64,000 bases of DNA from Pelomonas sp051857475 (GCF_051857475.1 NZ_JBPZGZ010000002.1:1302001-1366000), one strand, 5' to 3'; positions 8,470 to 16,912 are shown, counted from the first letter of the stretch. Notes: generated by a model not told the origin, from the sequence alone. Made by a program: numbers and translations.

Positions 8470-11071
8470 GGGCGGTGGCCCCCTGCAGCGCGTCCAGCAT
8501 CTGCTTCTGCGAACCCAGGCAGAGGTCGATGACCTCACGCGCCTGGGCCACGTAATAGCCCAGCTGCTCGTCGCTGCGCGACATGGCGGCGCCCAGGCGC
8601 TCTTCCAGCGCAGCCAGGTGCTGCACGAGCTGCGCGTTGGCGCCCTGGAACTGTTCGACGGCGACGCCGAAGCCTTCGCCCAGGCTGCCCATCTCGGCGG
8701 CGCTGGCGGCCATCGTCGTCGCGGCTTCGGAGAGGGTCTGGCCGGTGGCGCCGGCCTGCTCCGAGAAGCGCTGGCCCAGCGCTTCCAGCTGCGTGGCGGA
8801 GTGGCCCACCAGGGTCTGCACCTGTTGGGCGGCGCCGGTGGTCAGCGCGTTCACATGGGAGGCCGTGCCGTCCAGCAGCGCGGTCACCTGGGTTGCCGCA
8901 CCGCCGATCAACGCCTCGACCTGCGAGCCGGCGCTGCCCAGCAGCGTGTCCAGCGCGGCGCGCTGTTCGCCGGCCGCCTGCTGCAGCGAGGCCAGCAGCG
9001 TCGACACCGTCTGCATCAGCTCGGCGCGCTCGGCCAGGGCCGCGCGGTCCTGGGCCTGGCTCTGCGCCAGCTGCTCGCGCAGCGCGGCGACCACCTCGAC
9101 GGCGGCGCGCGGCGCTTCACCCGCGGCCTGCAGCAGGGCGCCGGCTTCGCTCAGCGTGGTCTTGGCCTGGGCCTCGGTCTGGGCGACCAGCTCGCGGGTG
9201 TGGCTCAGCAGGCCGTCGGCCAGCTGCTGCTGTTGCGCCAGCTGGGTGGCACCGGCCGATTGCAGCTCGCTGCGCCAGGTGGCCAGGCGTTCGGCGTCGT
9301 GGGCGGCGTGGGCCGATTGCAGCTGCGTGTGGGCTTCGGCCAGGGCCGTGACGGCGGCCTGGGTCTGCGCAGCGAAACCGGCGGTCAGCTCGGTCAGCGC
9401 TTCCTGGGCGCGTTGGCCGCTGGCGGCCAGCAACTGCTGGGCGGCTTCGCGCTGGGCCACCAGCAGTTGCTCGTTGGCGGTGCGTTGCTGGGCCAGGGCC
9501 TCGGCCTCGGCGCGGGCCTCGGCACGTGCCTGCGCGTCCAGCTCGGCCTGCAGGGCGGCATGGCGGGTCTGGGTGTCGGCAATGCGGTCCAGCAGGTCGC
9601 GGGTCTGGGCGGCGAAGCCGGTGGTCAGCTCGGTCAGCGCGTTCTGGGCGCGGACGCCGCTGTCGGCCAGCAGCTGTTGCGCGGCCTCGCGCTGCGTGGA
9701 CAGCAGGGCTTCGTTGGCGGCGCGCTGCTGGTGCAGGGCTTCGGTGTCGGTGCGCGCTTCGCTGCGGGCCTGGGCATGCTGCTCGGCGATGCGGTCCAGC
9801 AGGGCCCGCGACTGGGCGGCAAAGCGATCGGCGGCGTCAGCCACGGCCTGCTGGGCGGCCGCGCGCTGTTCTGCCAGCGCGTCGATCTGGCCGCGCAGCG
9901 TCGCCGCGCGGGCCTTGTCGGCCTCGGCCTGGGCGGCGAGCAGGGCCTGGGCTTCGGTGGCCCAGCGTTCCCCCAGCCGGTCTACGGCCTGCTGCGTGCT
10001 GGCAGAGGTGTCAGCCAGCAGCTTCAGTGCCGCTTCGCGCTGCTGGGCCAGGCCTTCGGTCTGGGCCTTGGCGGTGACCTCGCCCTGTTGGGCGATCTGG
10101 GCCACGCCGGCCTCGAAGCGCTGGCTCAGCGCGCCGAGCTGGTCGGCCACCTGCGTGCCCACGCGCTCATGCAGGGCCGCGGCCTCGCGGGCGATGCCGG
10201 CCATGGCGGCTTCGGCGGCGGGCTGGATGGCGGCGCCGGCCAGGCGGGCGCTCTCGGCCAGGCTGTTGCGCAGCGTGGTGTCCACGCTGGCGGCGAGGGC
10301 CGTGTAGGCCTTGCTCGTTTCGCCATGGAATTTGTCGTTCTGCGCGGCGAGCTGGTCTGCCATCTGCTTCGCGTACTGCTGCAGCTGGGCGACGAGTTCG
10401 AGCTGGCGCTGCTGGGCCGCTTCGGTGGCCGCAGCCTCGGCGGCCTGCTGCTCCAGCGCGCGGCGGTGCGCGGCCGTCAGCGGGCGCAGCTTGCCGAGCA
10501 GGGCGGTGTCCAGATGCGCGGCCACGGCGGCGCGTTCGCGGCGAGCCAGGGCCACCATCAGGCCCAGCATGGCCGAGCCCGTCACGCCGGCCACGCTGGC
10601 GCTGAAGGCCAGGCCCAGGCCTTGCACGGGCGCGCCCAGTGCGTTGCGCAGCGCAGCCAGGTCGGCCGTCTGGCCCAGGGCGCTGGCCGTGCTGCTCAGC
10701 GTGATGACCAGGCCGATGAAGGTGCCCAGCATGCCCAGCAGCACCAGCAGGCCGGCCAGGGCCGGCGCCAGCGACAGGCCCGGCAGGGCCACGCGCAGGC
10801 CGTCCAGGCGCTGCTGCACGGCGGCGCGCAACGTGACAGGCAGCTTGGCGATGACGTCATCGGCGTCCAGCGCCGCATCCAGCTCGCGGCTGGCGCGGCG
10901 GAAGGCTGTCAGCTCCCATACGCCAACGGCAAAGAAGGCCGCGATCAGCAGCGTCATCGCCAGCGCCACCGGGTGGTGGCGCGAGGCGGCCACGGCCGCG
11001 CCGGCGATGCCCGCGAGGCCGGCGGCCAGGGCGAGGGGGTAGAGGGCGTTCAGGAAGCGATTCATCAGCAT
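8462..11071 (-). CDS. DUF802 protein: MotA/TolQ-like channel with giant coiled-coil tail
   Basis: An 869-residue membrane protein. Four hydrophobic segments lie at about residues 11-30, 36-52, 104-126 and 150-173; the last two ('LLVLLGMLGTFIGLVITL' and 'APVQGLGLAFSASVAGVTG') match helices 3-4 of MotA/TolQ/ExbB channel proteins. Residues about 200-869 are Ala/Gln/Glu-rich predicted coiled coil with internal repeats; for example residues 449-490 recur at 529-570 with an 80-residue period. Overall architecture (short channel, cytoplasmic tail of more than 600 residues) resembles ZorA of the Zorya system, although overall family assignment is DUF802. It overlaps DUF3348 upstream by 7 bases and the MotB-like gene downstream by 8. 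Confidence 0.88.
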   Translation of the reverse strand: MLMNRFLNALYPLALAAGLAGIAGAAVAASRHHPVALAMTLLIAAFFAVGVWELTAFRRASRELDAALDADDVIAKLPVTLRAAVQQRLDGLRVALPGLSLAPALAGLLVLLGMLGTFIGLVITLSSTASALGQTADLAALRNALGAPVQGLGLAFSASVAGVTGSAMLGLMVALARRERAAVAAHLDTALLGKLRPLTAAHRRALEQQAAEAAATEAAQQRQLELVAQLQQYAKQMADQLAAQNDKFHGETSKAYTALAASVDTTLRNSLAESARLAGAAIQPAAEAAMAGIAREAAALHERVGTQVADQLGALSQRFEAGVAQIAQQGEVTAKAQTEGLAQQREAALKLLADTSASTQQAVDRLGERWATEAQALLAAQAEADKARAATLRGQIDALAEQRAAAQQAVADAADRFAAQSRALLDRIAEQHAQARSEARTDTEALHQQRAANEALLSTQREAAQQLLADSGVRAQNALTELTTGFAAQTRDLLDRIADTQTRHAALQAELDAQARAEARAEAEALAQQRTANEQLLVAQREAAQQLLAASGQRAQEALTELTAGFAAQTQAAVTALAEAHTQLQSAHAAHDAERLATWRSELQSAGATQLAQQQQLADGLLSHTRELVAQTEAQAKTTLSEAGALLQAAGEAPRAAVEVVAALREQLAQSQAQDRAALAERAELMQTVSTLLASLQQAAGEQRAALDTLLGSAGSQVEALIGGAATQVTALLDGTASHVNALTTGAAQQVQTLVGHSATQLEALGQRFSEQAGATGQTLSEAATTMAASAAEMGSLGEGFGVAVEQFQGANAQLVQHLAALEERLGAAMSRSDEQLGYYVAQAREVIDLCLGSQKQMLDALQGATAHG
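9362..9727 (-). repeat. 240-bp-period internal tandem repeat in coiled-coil tail
   Basis: Two copies of a block of about 126 bases (9602-9727 and 9362-9487), encoding near-identical 42-residue peptides ('QQR-ANE-LL--QREAAQQLL' then 'ALTEL..GFAAQT'). Spacing is 80 codons. This implies growth of the tail by unit duplication. Confidence 0.75.
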
Positions 11072-11772
11072 TCAGCTTGATGCAGGGCCTGGATCAGGCC
11101 CTGCACCGGTTGCAGTCTCAGGTCCAGCTCGGCCCGCAGTGCGCGCTGCAGGTCGGCCCAGAAGCGGGCGCGCCAGCGGCGCGGGTCGGCGGCGTGGTGG
11201 GTCTCGGCGCGTTTCGTCAGCAGCGCGGGCAGGCCGGCCAGCAGGGAACGCTCCTGTTCGACGATGGCGCGCTCGAACACGGCGTCCAACTGGGCCAGGC
11301 GGTTCAGAGCGCCCGAGGCCTCGGCCAGGCGCGGCCGCAGCCGCTCGCGCAGTGTGGCGACGCGGGCGGCCATGCTGCGCTGCTGTTGGGCGTGGTGCAG
11401 GCGAAAAGGGGCCAGCAGATCGGCCAGCGGCATGCCTTCGGGCGCCATCTCGGCGGCGTCGCGCGCCAGCAGCGCGTCGTCGAAGGCGGCCGTCAGCTCG
11501 GATTGCAGGCGATCCAGGGCCGCGTCGGCCCAGTCACGGGCCTCGCGGCCGGCCGCGGCGTTGGCGCCAGCGGCCACGGGTGTGGCCAGCAGCTGCGACA
11601 GGCCGATGGCCTCGGCCCAGCCCAGCCAGCCGCCCAGGCGCTCCGCCACGGGGCGGGCCGGCGGCGGCGCGACGCCCCATTGCAGCAGCAGCCGGGCCAG
11701 GGGCTCGGCGGCGGGAAGCTGCATGGGGAGGACTTGCATGGAGGCGAGTGCCTGCGCGGGCGCGCGAGGCAA
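11065..11772 (-). CDS. DUF3348 family protein
   Basis: A 235-residue, predicted soluble alpha-helical protein, first gene of the motor-like operon. Recognised as DUF3348 from gene order and the mid-region ('ADLLAPFRLHHAQQQRSMAARVATLRERLRPRLAEASG' split over residues about 128-165, including 'F.R.Y.A.QR.M..' type pattern) plus the C-terminal 'RWRARFWADLQRALRAELDLRLQPVQGLI'. A second ATG at 11739 (MQVLPMQLP) could be the real start, which would make it 224 residues. Function unknown; a cytoplasmic partner of the long DUF802 tail is plausible. Confidence 0.82.
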   Translation of the reverse strand: MPRAPAQALASMQVLPMQLPAAEPLARLLLQWGVAPPPARPVAERLGGWLGWAEAIGLSQLLATPVAAGANAAAGREARDWADAALDRLQSELTAAFDDALLARDAAEMAPEGMPLADLLAPFRLHHAQQQRSMAARVATLRERLRPRLAEASGALNRLAQLDAVFERAIVEQERSLLAGLPALLTKRAETHHAADPRRWRARFWADLQRALRAELDLRLQPVQGLIQALHQAEC

Positions 11773-11869
11773 AAGGGCGAGATTTTAGTGAAGCCCGCTG
11801 TAACGAGCCATGTCGCCCGCTCCGGCGTCGGCGCCGGTGTCGTCACAAGCCCGGCGCAGAATGTCCGGC

Positions 11870-12832
11870 ATGCATTCCCATGACCTGTCCCAATGGCGGC
11901 ACGACCACGTCTTCGACAGCGGCAACGCGGCCGCCGAGCGCGGCGCACGGGTGGTGATGTGGATCACCGCCGCGACCATGGGGGTCGAGATTGCGGCGGG
12001 CTGGTTCTTCAACTCCATGGCCCTGCTGGCCGACGGCTTCCACATGAGCAGCCACGCCGTCGCCATCGGCCTCAGTGCCTACGCCTACGCGACCGCACGC
12101 CGCCATGCCCAGGACCCGCGCTATGCCTTCGGCACCTGGAAGATCGAGATCCTGGGCGGCTTCGCCAGTGCCATCTTCCTGCTCGTCGTTGTCGCGCTGA
12201 TGGCCTATGGCTCCATCGAGCGCCTGTTCAAGCCCGAGCCCATCCACTACCCCGAGGCCATGACCATCGCGGTGCTGGGCCTGCTGGTCAACCTGGTGTG
12301 CGCGCTGATCCTCGGCAAGGCGCATGACCACGGGCATCACCACCATGGCCACGACCACGGCCATGCGCACGACGACCACCACCATCACCACGATCTCAAC
12401 CTGAAGTCGGCCTATCTGCACGTCGTCGCCGATGCCGCGACCTCGGTGGCGGCCATCGCGGCCCTGGCCGGTGGCTGGTGGCTGGGCTGGGCCTGGCTGG
12501 ACCCGGCGATGGGCCTGATCGGCGCCGTCATCGTGGCGATCTGGGCCAAGGGCCTGGTCGGCGAGACCAGCAAGGTGCTGCTGGACCGCGAGATGGACCA
12601 TCCCGTCGTCGACGAGATCCGCGAAGTCATCGCCCAGCAGGGCGCGGCCAGCGAGACTGAACTCACCGACCTGCACGTCTGGCGCGTCGGCCGTGCCAGC
12701 TATTCATGCGCCCTCAGCGTCGTCACCCACGATGCCCACCTGACGCCCGGTCAGGTGCGCGAATGGCTGGCCGTGCACGAGGAGATCGCGCATGCCACCA
12801 TTGAAATCCATCGCTGTACCGCTTCCCACTGA
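11870..12832 (+). CDS. dmeF: CDF family cation efflux transporter (DmeF-like)
   Basis: A 320-residue inner-membrane proton-coupled exporter of the cation diffusion facilitator family, most like DmeF Co(II)/Ni(II) exporters. Six transmembrane segments; metal-site motifs in TM2 ('LADGFHMSSH') and TM5 ('LHVVADAATSVAA'). A cytosolic His/Asp-rich loop between TM4 and TM5 (about residues 145-170) holds more than 15 histidines and should bind metal. The N-terminus 'MHSHDLSQWRHDHVFD' is a DmeF hallmark. Start at 11870 fits homologues; an ATG three codons earlier (11861) is equally possible. Followed after three bases by a PLP enzyme gene, so likely an operon. Substrate cobalt/nickel versus zinc is inferred. 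Confidence 0.85.
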   Translation: MHSHDLSQWRHDHVFDSGNAAAERGARVVMWITAATMGVEIAAGWFFNSMALLADGFHMSSHAVAIGLSAYAYATARRHAQDPRYAFGTWKIEILGGFASAIFLLVVVALMAYGSIERLFKPEPIHYPEAMTIAVLGLLVNLVCALILGKAHDHGHHHHGHDHGHAHDDHHHHHDLNLKSAYLHVVADAATSVAAIAALAGGWWLGWAWLDPAMGLIGAVIVAIWAKGLVGETSKVLLDREMDHPVVDEIREVIAQQGAASETELTDLHVWRVGRASYSCALSVVTHDAHLTPGQVREWLAVHEEIAHATIEIHRCTASH

Positions 12833-12835
12833 CCC

Positions 12836-13945
12836 ATGCCCGCTGCCAGCTACTCCAACCTTCCCGCCAACGCCGATATCGAACTGCGCAACCGCTGCAC
12901 ACGCTGGCTCAACGGCCACCGACCGATCAAGTCCATGCGCGACTCCCTGCTCGCGCTGGCCGAGCTGCCCGAAGCCGAACTGCCGCTGGACGTCTACGGC
13001 CAGGGCCAGGCCCTGCAGGCGCTGGAGGCCGAGGTGGCGGCCCTGCTCGGCAAGCCGGCGGCGCGCTTCATGCACAAGGGCGTGGCGGCCCAACTCGCCG
13101 CCCTGCGTGTGCATTGCGGTGACGGCGACGGCCCGGTGGCCCTGCATCCGCAAAGCCATATCGCCATCGACGAGGCCGAGGCCTACGAGAAGCTGATGGG
13201 CCTGCGCGGCCTGCGCATCGGCCGCACGGACCGGCCCATCCGCATCGAGGAGGTGATGGCAGCGCCCGAGCAGCCGGCCGTCCTCACCGTGGAGCTGCCA
13301 CTGCGCCGCGGTGGCTATGTGCTGCCCGATTGGAACGACCTGGTAGCCCTCAGCCAGTGGTGCCGCGAGCGCGGCGTGCCGCTGCACTTCGACGGCGCCC
13401 GGCTCTGGGAAGCCTCGGCCCATTACGGCCGCTCGCTGGCCGAGATCGCCGCGCTGGCCGACTCCATCTATGTGTCCTTCTACAAGGGCGTCGGTGGCCT
13501 GACCGGCTGCGTGCTGGCGGGCAGCGAAGACTTCATCGCCGGGATCACACCCTGGCAGAGCCGCCTGGGCGGCAATCTCTTCACCGCCTATCCCTTTGTG
13601 CTGAGCGCCCTGCAGGGCCTGCGCACCCAGCTGCAGCACATGCCCGCCTACCGCGAGCGTGCGCAAGGCCTGGCCGCCTCGCTGGCGGCCGAACCCGGCT
13701 GGCGCGTGTCGCCCGAGCGGCCTCAGGTCAATGCCTTCCAGCTGCATCTGCCCGTGGCGCCCGAGGCGCTGCGCGAAGGGCTGCTGGCCGTGGCCAGGCG
13801 CGATGGCTTCTGGCTGGGCGCGCGGGCCGTGGCCTCGCATCTGCTGGAAGGCGGCGCCATGGTCGAGGTCGTCATCGGCGATGCGGCCGCGGGCTGGCGT
13901 GATGACGAGGCCCTGGAGGCGCTGCGCGCTGCCGTGGCCGGCTGA
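12836..13945 (+). CDS. threonine aldolase / beta-eliminating lyase family PLP enzyme
   Basis: A 369-residue fold-type I PLP enzyme of the low-specificity L-threonine aldolase / aromatic amino acid beta-eliminating lyase family. Visible: 'FMHKGVAAQLAAL' in the cofactor loop, 'LHFDGARLWEA' (Asp contacting the pyridine nitrogen) and 'SFYKGVGGLTGCVLAG' where the Lys forms the Schiff base. Starts three bases after the CDF exporter stop. It has an extra N-terminal about 45 residues ('LNGHRPIKSMRDSLLALAEL') compared with LtaE. Substrate could be L-threonine/allo-threonine or a beta-hydroxy amino acid. Convergent with, and directly abutting, the esterase gene. Confidence 0.85.
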   Translation: MPAASYSNLPANADIELRNRCTRWLNGHRPIKSMRDSLLALAELPEAELPLDVYGQGQALQALEAEVAALLGKPAARFMHKGVAAQLAALRVHCGDGDGPVALHPQSHIAIDEAEAYEKLMGLRGLRIGRTDRPIRIEEVMAAPEQPAVLTVELPLRRGGYVLPDWNDLVALSQWCRERGVPLHFDGARLWEASAHYGRSLAEIAALADSIYVSFYKGVGGLTGCVLAGSEDFIAGITPWQSRLGGNLFTAYPFVLSALQGLRTQLQHMPAYRERAQGLAASLAAEPGWRVSPERPQVNAFQLHLPVAPEALREGLLAVARRDGFWLGARAVASHLLEGGAMVEVVIGDAAAGWRDDEALEALRAAVAG

Positions 13946-14824
13946 TCAGGCCCCGGGCGGGCCGTTGACGAAGTCCGCCACGTCGGCCAGGGCCGGCGCC
14001 AGCCAGCGCAGCGGCGCGCCAAAGGCGGCGATCAACGTCATGTGGCCGACGCGGTCGTAGAACTTCACGGTCACCGGTACGCCCAGAGACTGCAGCTTGG
14101 TCGCCAGCCCCTGCGTGTTGCGCTGCGGGTTGACCAGCGAGTCCTCGCGCGCCGCGGCCAGGAAGCTGCGCGGCGCGGCCTTGCCGGCATGTTCCAGCGG
14201 CTGGGTGCCGGGCGGGTAGTCGGGGTGGAAGAACACCGGCTGGGCGTCGGGGTTGGTCATGGGCAGGAAGTCGTAGGGCCCGGCCAGGCCGATGAAGCCG
14301 GCCAGCTCGCGCGGCTTGTGGCCGGTCGGTTGCAGCCAGCGCGCATCCAGCGCCAGCATGGCCGCGTTGTAGGCCCCGGCGCTGTGGCCCATGACGAAGA
14401 CCCGCTGCGGGTTGCCGCCCAGCTCACCCGCATGGACAAGACCCCAGGCCAGGGCTGCGGCGCAGTCGCGCAGGAAGTCGGGGTAGCGCACCTGCGGATA
14501 AAGGCGATAGTCGGCCACCAGCGTCAGGATGCCGCGCGAGGCCAGGGCTTCGCCGACGAAGGCGTAGTCGGCCCGCTGGCCGCGGTTCCAGGAGCCGCCG
14601 TAGAAGAACACCACCACCGGCCAGCCGCCCCGCGGTGCGGCACGTGCCGGCTTGTAGACGTCCAGCTGCTGGCGCGGGCCCGTGCCATAGGCGACGCCGG
14701 CCGTGACCGTGTGGGTGTTGCCGGGCGCCAGCGCATTCAGCGTCGCCACCGGCGCGCAGGCAACGAGCAGGCCCGCCAGCAGCAGGGCGACAAGCAGGAA
14801 GAGGCCGGCTTTCATCATGGGCAT
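13946..14824 (-). CDS. alpha/beta hydrolase, carboxylesterase-type lipoprotein
   Basis: A 292-residue predicted lipoprotein: hydrophobic signal then lipobox LVAC. The rest is an alpha/beta hydrolase of the esterase/lipase BD-FAE type: oxyanion-hole 'FFYGGSWNRG' (HGG variant with Tyr), nucleophile elbow 'GHSAGAY', acid in 'AAREDSLVNP' and catalytic His in 'RVGHMT'. Substrate unknown; short acyl or acetyl esters are usual. Start at 14824 (MPMMKAG) gives the signal peptide; the longer frame to 14896 runs through the infA terminator and is rejected. Confidence 0.85.
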   Translation of the reverse strand: MPMMKAGLFLLVALLLAGLLVACAPVATLNALAPGNTHTVTAGVAYGTGPRQQLDVYKPARAAPRGGWPVVVFFYGGSWNRGQRADYAFVGEALASRGILTLVADYRLYPQVRYPDFLRDCAAALAWGLVHAGELGGNPQRVFVMGHSAGAYNAAMLALDARWLQPTGHKPRELAGFIGLAGPYDFLPMTNPDAQPVFFHPDYPPGTQPLEHAGKAAPRSFLAAAREDSLVNPQRNTQGLATKLQSLGVPVTVKFYDRVGHMTLIAAFGAPLRWLAPALADVADFVNGPPGA

Positions 14825-14867
14825 GGCCAGCCTACGCGGCCGCAAGGCCTTTGGATGTCGGACGGCA

Positions 14868-14904
14868 CCAAAAGAAACGGCCGCCAGGCATGCCATGGCG
14901 GCCG
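14868..14904 (-). terminator. Rho-independent terminator of infA
   Basis: Perfect 9-bp stem CGGCCGCCA (14878-14886) / TGGCGGCCG (14896-14904) with a 9-base loop; on the minus strand it is followed by TTTCTTTTGG. It lies 37 bases after the infA stop, the right place for its terminator. Confidence 0.8.
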
Positions 14905-14940
14905 ATTCGAGAGGCTGCGAGCCGTCAGGCCCGCTGGCGC

Positions 14941-15201
14941 TCAGCGGCGCTGACCGGCGCCGGTGGGCGCGGGGCGCGGTCCGCCGAGGTGACGGAAGGT
15001 GATGCGGCCCTTGCTCAGGTCATAGGGCGACATCTCCAGCGACACGTTGTCGCCGGCCAGAATGCGGATGTGATGCTTGCGCATCTTGCCGCCCGTGTAG
15101 GCGATGACCTTGTGGCCATTCGTCAGCGTCACGCGAAAGCGCGAGTCCGGCAGGATTTCGTCGACGACGCCTTGCATTTCAATCAGTTCTTCCTTGGCCA
15201 A
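14941..15201 (-). CDS. infA: translation initiation factor IF-1
   Basis: An 86-residue S1/OB-fold protein that occupies the ribosomal A site during initiation. Sequence is clear: AKEELIEMQGVVDEILPDSR, then 'RFRVTLTNGHKVIAYTGGKMRKHHIRIL' and 'LEMSPYDLSKGRI'. The start is a TTG at 15199-15201, set by AAGGAG seven bases upstream and by the conserved (M)AKEE start; the longer open frame to 15303 is not coding. A C-terminal Arg/Pro-rich extension (GGPRPAPTGAGQRR) exceeds the 72-residue E. coli protein, as is common for the second infA copy of Burkholderiales. Confidence 0.95.
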   Translation of the reverse strand: MAKEELIEMQGVVDEILPDSRFRVTLTNGHKVIAYTGGKMRKHHIRILAGDNVSLEMSPYDLSKGRITFRHLGGPRPAPTGAGQRR

Positions 15202-15262
15202 ATCTGAAGCTCCTTGGTGAGTTGATAAACGAGGGCGAGGCCCCCGGCGGGATGAACCGCCG

Positions 15263-15481
15263 TCAGTGGGTGCTCGCCCAGGCGAGGCCCTCGGCCCGCG
15301 CATAGCGCAAGGCAGCCTGCGGGCTGTTGAACTGCGGCGTGAAGCGCATGACGCGATCCACGCTGGCCATGCCGCGACCGGAGCGGATCGACACCAAAGC
15401 GTCGAAGCCGCCGCCCGCGCGGGCCTGGCTCATGGGGGAAACCAGAAAGCGTCCCACCTCGATGTTCTTGTTGTTGTGCAT
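15263..15481 (-). CDS. small conserved hypothetical protein
   Basis: A 72-residue basic protein, no signal or membrane segment. The ATG at 15481 has GAAGAA upstream at suitable spacing. It carries 'GRFLVSPMSQARAGGGFDALVSIRSGRG' and 'RVMRFTPQFNSPQAALRYARAEG', a pattern that looks like a compact alpha/beta domain of the kind found next to cold shock genes in related genomes (recollection). It sits between cspA and infA on the same strand, so it may be co-transcribed with either. Function unknown. Confidence 0.65.
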   Translation of the reverse strand: MHNNKNIEVGRFLVSPMSQARAGGGFDALVSIRSGRGMASVDRVMRFTPQFNSPQAALRYARAEGLAWASTH

Positions 15482-15558
15482 ATTGTTCTTCTTTGGGTGG
15501 TTGCCGCGCCAGCCCTGCTGGTCGCGGCGGTTGGGCGCGCTGAGCGCCCGTGCACGTA

Positions 15559-15771
15559 TTAGAGCGTGCGAATGTTGGAAGCCTGCGGGCCCTTGGCGCC
15601 CTGCGTGGCTTCGAATTCGACCTTGGCGCCTTCGGCCAGCGAGCGGAAGCCGCCGGCGTTCTTGATTTCGCTGTGGTGGGCGAACAGGTCCTTGCCGCCG
15701 CCATCAGGCGTGATGAAGCCGAAGCCCTTGCCGTCGTCGAACCACTTCACGGTGCCGGTTTGCGTAGTCAT
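15559..15771 (-). CDS. cspA: cold shock protein (CspA family)
   Basis: A 70-residue single OB-fold RNA/ssDNA chaperone. RNP1 'KGFGFI' and RNP2-like 'DLFAHHS' are present; note FAHHSEI in place of the usual FVHHS/FVHFS. It ends 'GPQASNIRTL'. An unusually long leader (next gene 308 bp away on the same strand) with a short inverted repeat AAGACC/GGTCTT (15926-15947 region) is compatible with a temperature-responsive 5' UTR, though none is proven. Confidence 0.93.
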   Translation of the reverse strand: MTTQTGTVKWFDDGKGFGFITPDGGGKDLFAHHSEIKNAGGFRSLAEGAKVEFEATQGAKGPQASNIRTL

Positions 15772-16079
15772 GATGTTTCCTTTGGAAATGTAGAGATGGA
15801 TAAAAACCCTCCGTCGGCTTCACGCCGTGCGGAGACAGAAACACTCAAGAACACTCACCGGGGGAGTTGCTGAAGCGAGCCGCTCGCGAGAACAGGCCAG
15901 AGGGTGGCCGGCGGGGCTGCAGATAAGACCTTGAGGAAACGGTCTTGTGCGAATCTATGACGCCGAATGTACCACGGCGCGCCAAAGCCCTTGTAGGACA
16001 GGGTGGAGACAACCCTTGTGCGGCGTCGTTAGGTCACGGTTGTGGCCCGAACGTGCGCGCGCAGGCGGTTTGCCCCTCG
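15772..16079. other. 308-bp gene-free stretch: probable cspA leader
   Basis: No coding region supported on either strand. It should contain the cspA promoter and 5' UTR (minus strand). I could not place a -35/-10 pair with confidence. A short inverted repeat (AAGACC...GGTCTT) lies about 155-175 bases upstream of the cspA start. Confidence 0.5.
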
Positions 16080-16385
16080 TCAAGCGGGCTGTGGCCCGTC
16101 GTAGCCCTCGACGATGACGATGTCGGCCGTTGCCGAGCCCTGGCGCAGCGTGATCTGCGGTGCGTATTCGGGCGAGCGATAGCAGGCCAGCGCCACCTCG
16201 TAGCTCGGGAACTCGATCACCACATTGCGGCCGCGGCTCGTGCCCTCGGGGTTCTCGAACTGGCCGGCGCGCACCAGGAAGCGGCCGCCGAACTTGGCGA
16301 ACACCGCGTCGTTGCGTTGCACATAGAGCTTGTATTGCTCGGGCTCGGTCACATCGACGCGGGCGATCCAGTAGGCCTTGGGCAT
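16080..16385 (-). CDS. DUF1330 domain-containing protein
   Basis: A 101-residue dimeric alpha/beta-barrel (ferredoxin-like) protein. DUF1330 features: 'KAYWIARVDVTEPEQYKLY', 'GRFLVRAGQFE' and 'NVVIEFPSYEVALACYRSPEYAP'. Related folds include small monooxygenases and EthD proteins, but DUF1330 chemistry is not assigned. It lies 24 bases after the merR-type gene, same strand, and is probably co-transcribed with it. Confidence 0.85.
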   Translation of the reverse strand: MPKAYWIARVDVTEPEQYKLYVQRNDAVFAKFGGRFLVRAGQFENPEGTSRGRNVVIEFPSYEVALACYRSPEYAPQITLRQGSATADIVIVEGYDGPQPA

Positions 16386-16409
16386 GGGGCTCTCCAGCTG
16401 GGGATGGGG

Positions 16410-16901
16410 TCAGGCGGCAGTGTGCCCCCGAGCGCGTTGTCGGCGCACGGCCGGGTCTTTCGTGTCGTCGTCGCTGGCGGTCCCGGGCAGCAAGCGGTTG
16501 GTGTTCCGGCGTGCCCCGGGCCTGGCCAGGGAAGCCGGTGCCACGCAGCGGCCGGCCGCCCAGTGGTCGCGCAGCGTGTCGTGCACCTCGCGCAGTTCCT
16601 GGCGCTGAACCTGGAGCCCGCGGATCAGCGCGTCGATCTCGCCGAGGCGCTCGCCCAGCCTGGACAGCATCATTGCTTTCGAGAAGCCCTGCTGCATGTC
16701 GAACACCGTGCGCAGGCTGTCGAGCGACAGGCCGAACGATTGCGACAGCGTGACGATCTGCAGGCGCTGCACCGCGTCTTCGCCGTAGACGCGATAGCCA
16801 TTGCCCGCGCGTCTGGCCGGTGGCAGCAGACCCTGGCTTTCGTAGAAGCGGATCGCCGAGGGGGCGAGACCGGTGCGGGTCGCGAGTTCGCCGATTTTCA
16901 T
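16410..16901 (-). CDS. MerR family transcriptional regulator
   Basis: A 163-residue regulator: winged HTH at residues 1-70 ('MKIGELATRTGLAPSAIRFYE', 'GLLPPARRAGNGYRVYGEDAV'), a dimerisation coiled coil to about 120, and a C-terminal Arg/Pro-rich tail. The C-terminal region has a lone Cys in 'AAGRCVAP' and no CxGC-type iron-sulfur cluster motif, so it is not SoxR itself. Divergent from an NTF2-like gene across 77 bp that holds a SoxR-box-like dyad; the regulator probably controls that gene and itself. Confidence 0.87.
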   Translation of the reverse strand: MKIGELATRTGLAPSAIRFYESQGLLPPARRAGNGYRVYGEDAVQRLQIVTLSQSFGLSLDSLRTVFDMQQGFSKAMMLSRLGERLGEIDALIRGLQVQRQELREVHDTLRDHWAAGRCVAPASLARPGARRNTNRLLPGTASDDDTKDPAVRRQRARGHTAA

Positions 16902-16912
16902 GTGTGCCCTGC

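Noticed and set aside
8117..11080. Long plus-strand open frame opposite the DUF802 gene
   Set aside because: GC-rich codon shadow; composition is Gly/Arg/Gln-rich with no domain, while the minus strand has clear motifs and overlaps.
11861..12832. Metal riboswitch upstream of the DmeF gene
   Set aside because: No conserved riboswitch fold seen; the upstream gap is short and unstructured.
15202..15303. Upstream extension of IF-1
   Set aside because: IF-1 starts at a TTG with AAGGAG; the extension has no homology and is GC-biased.
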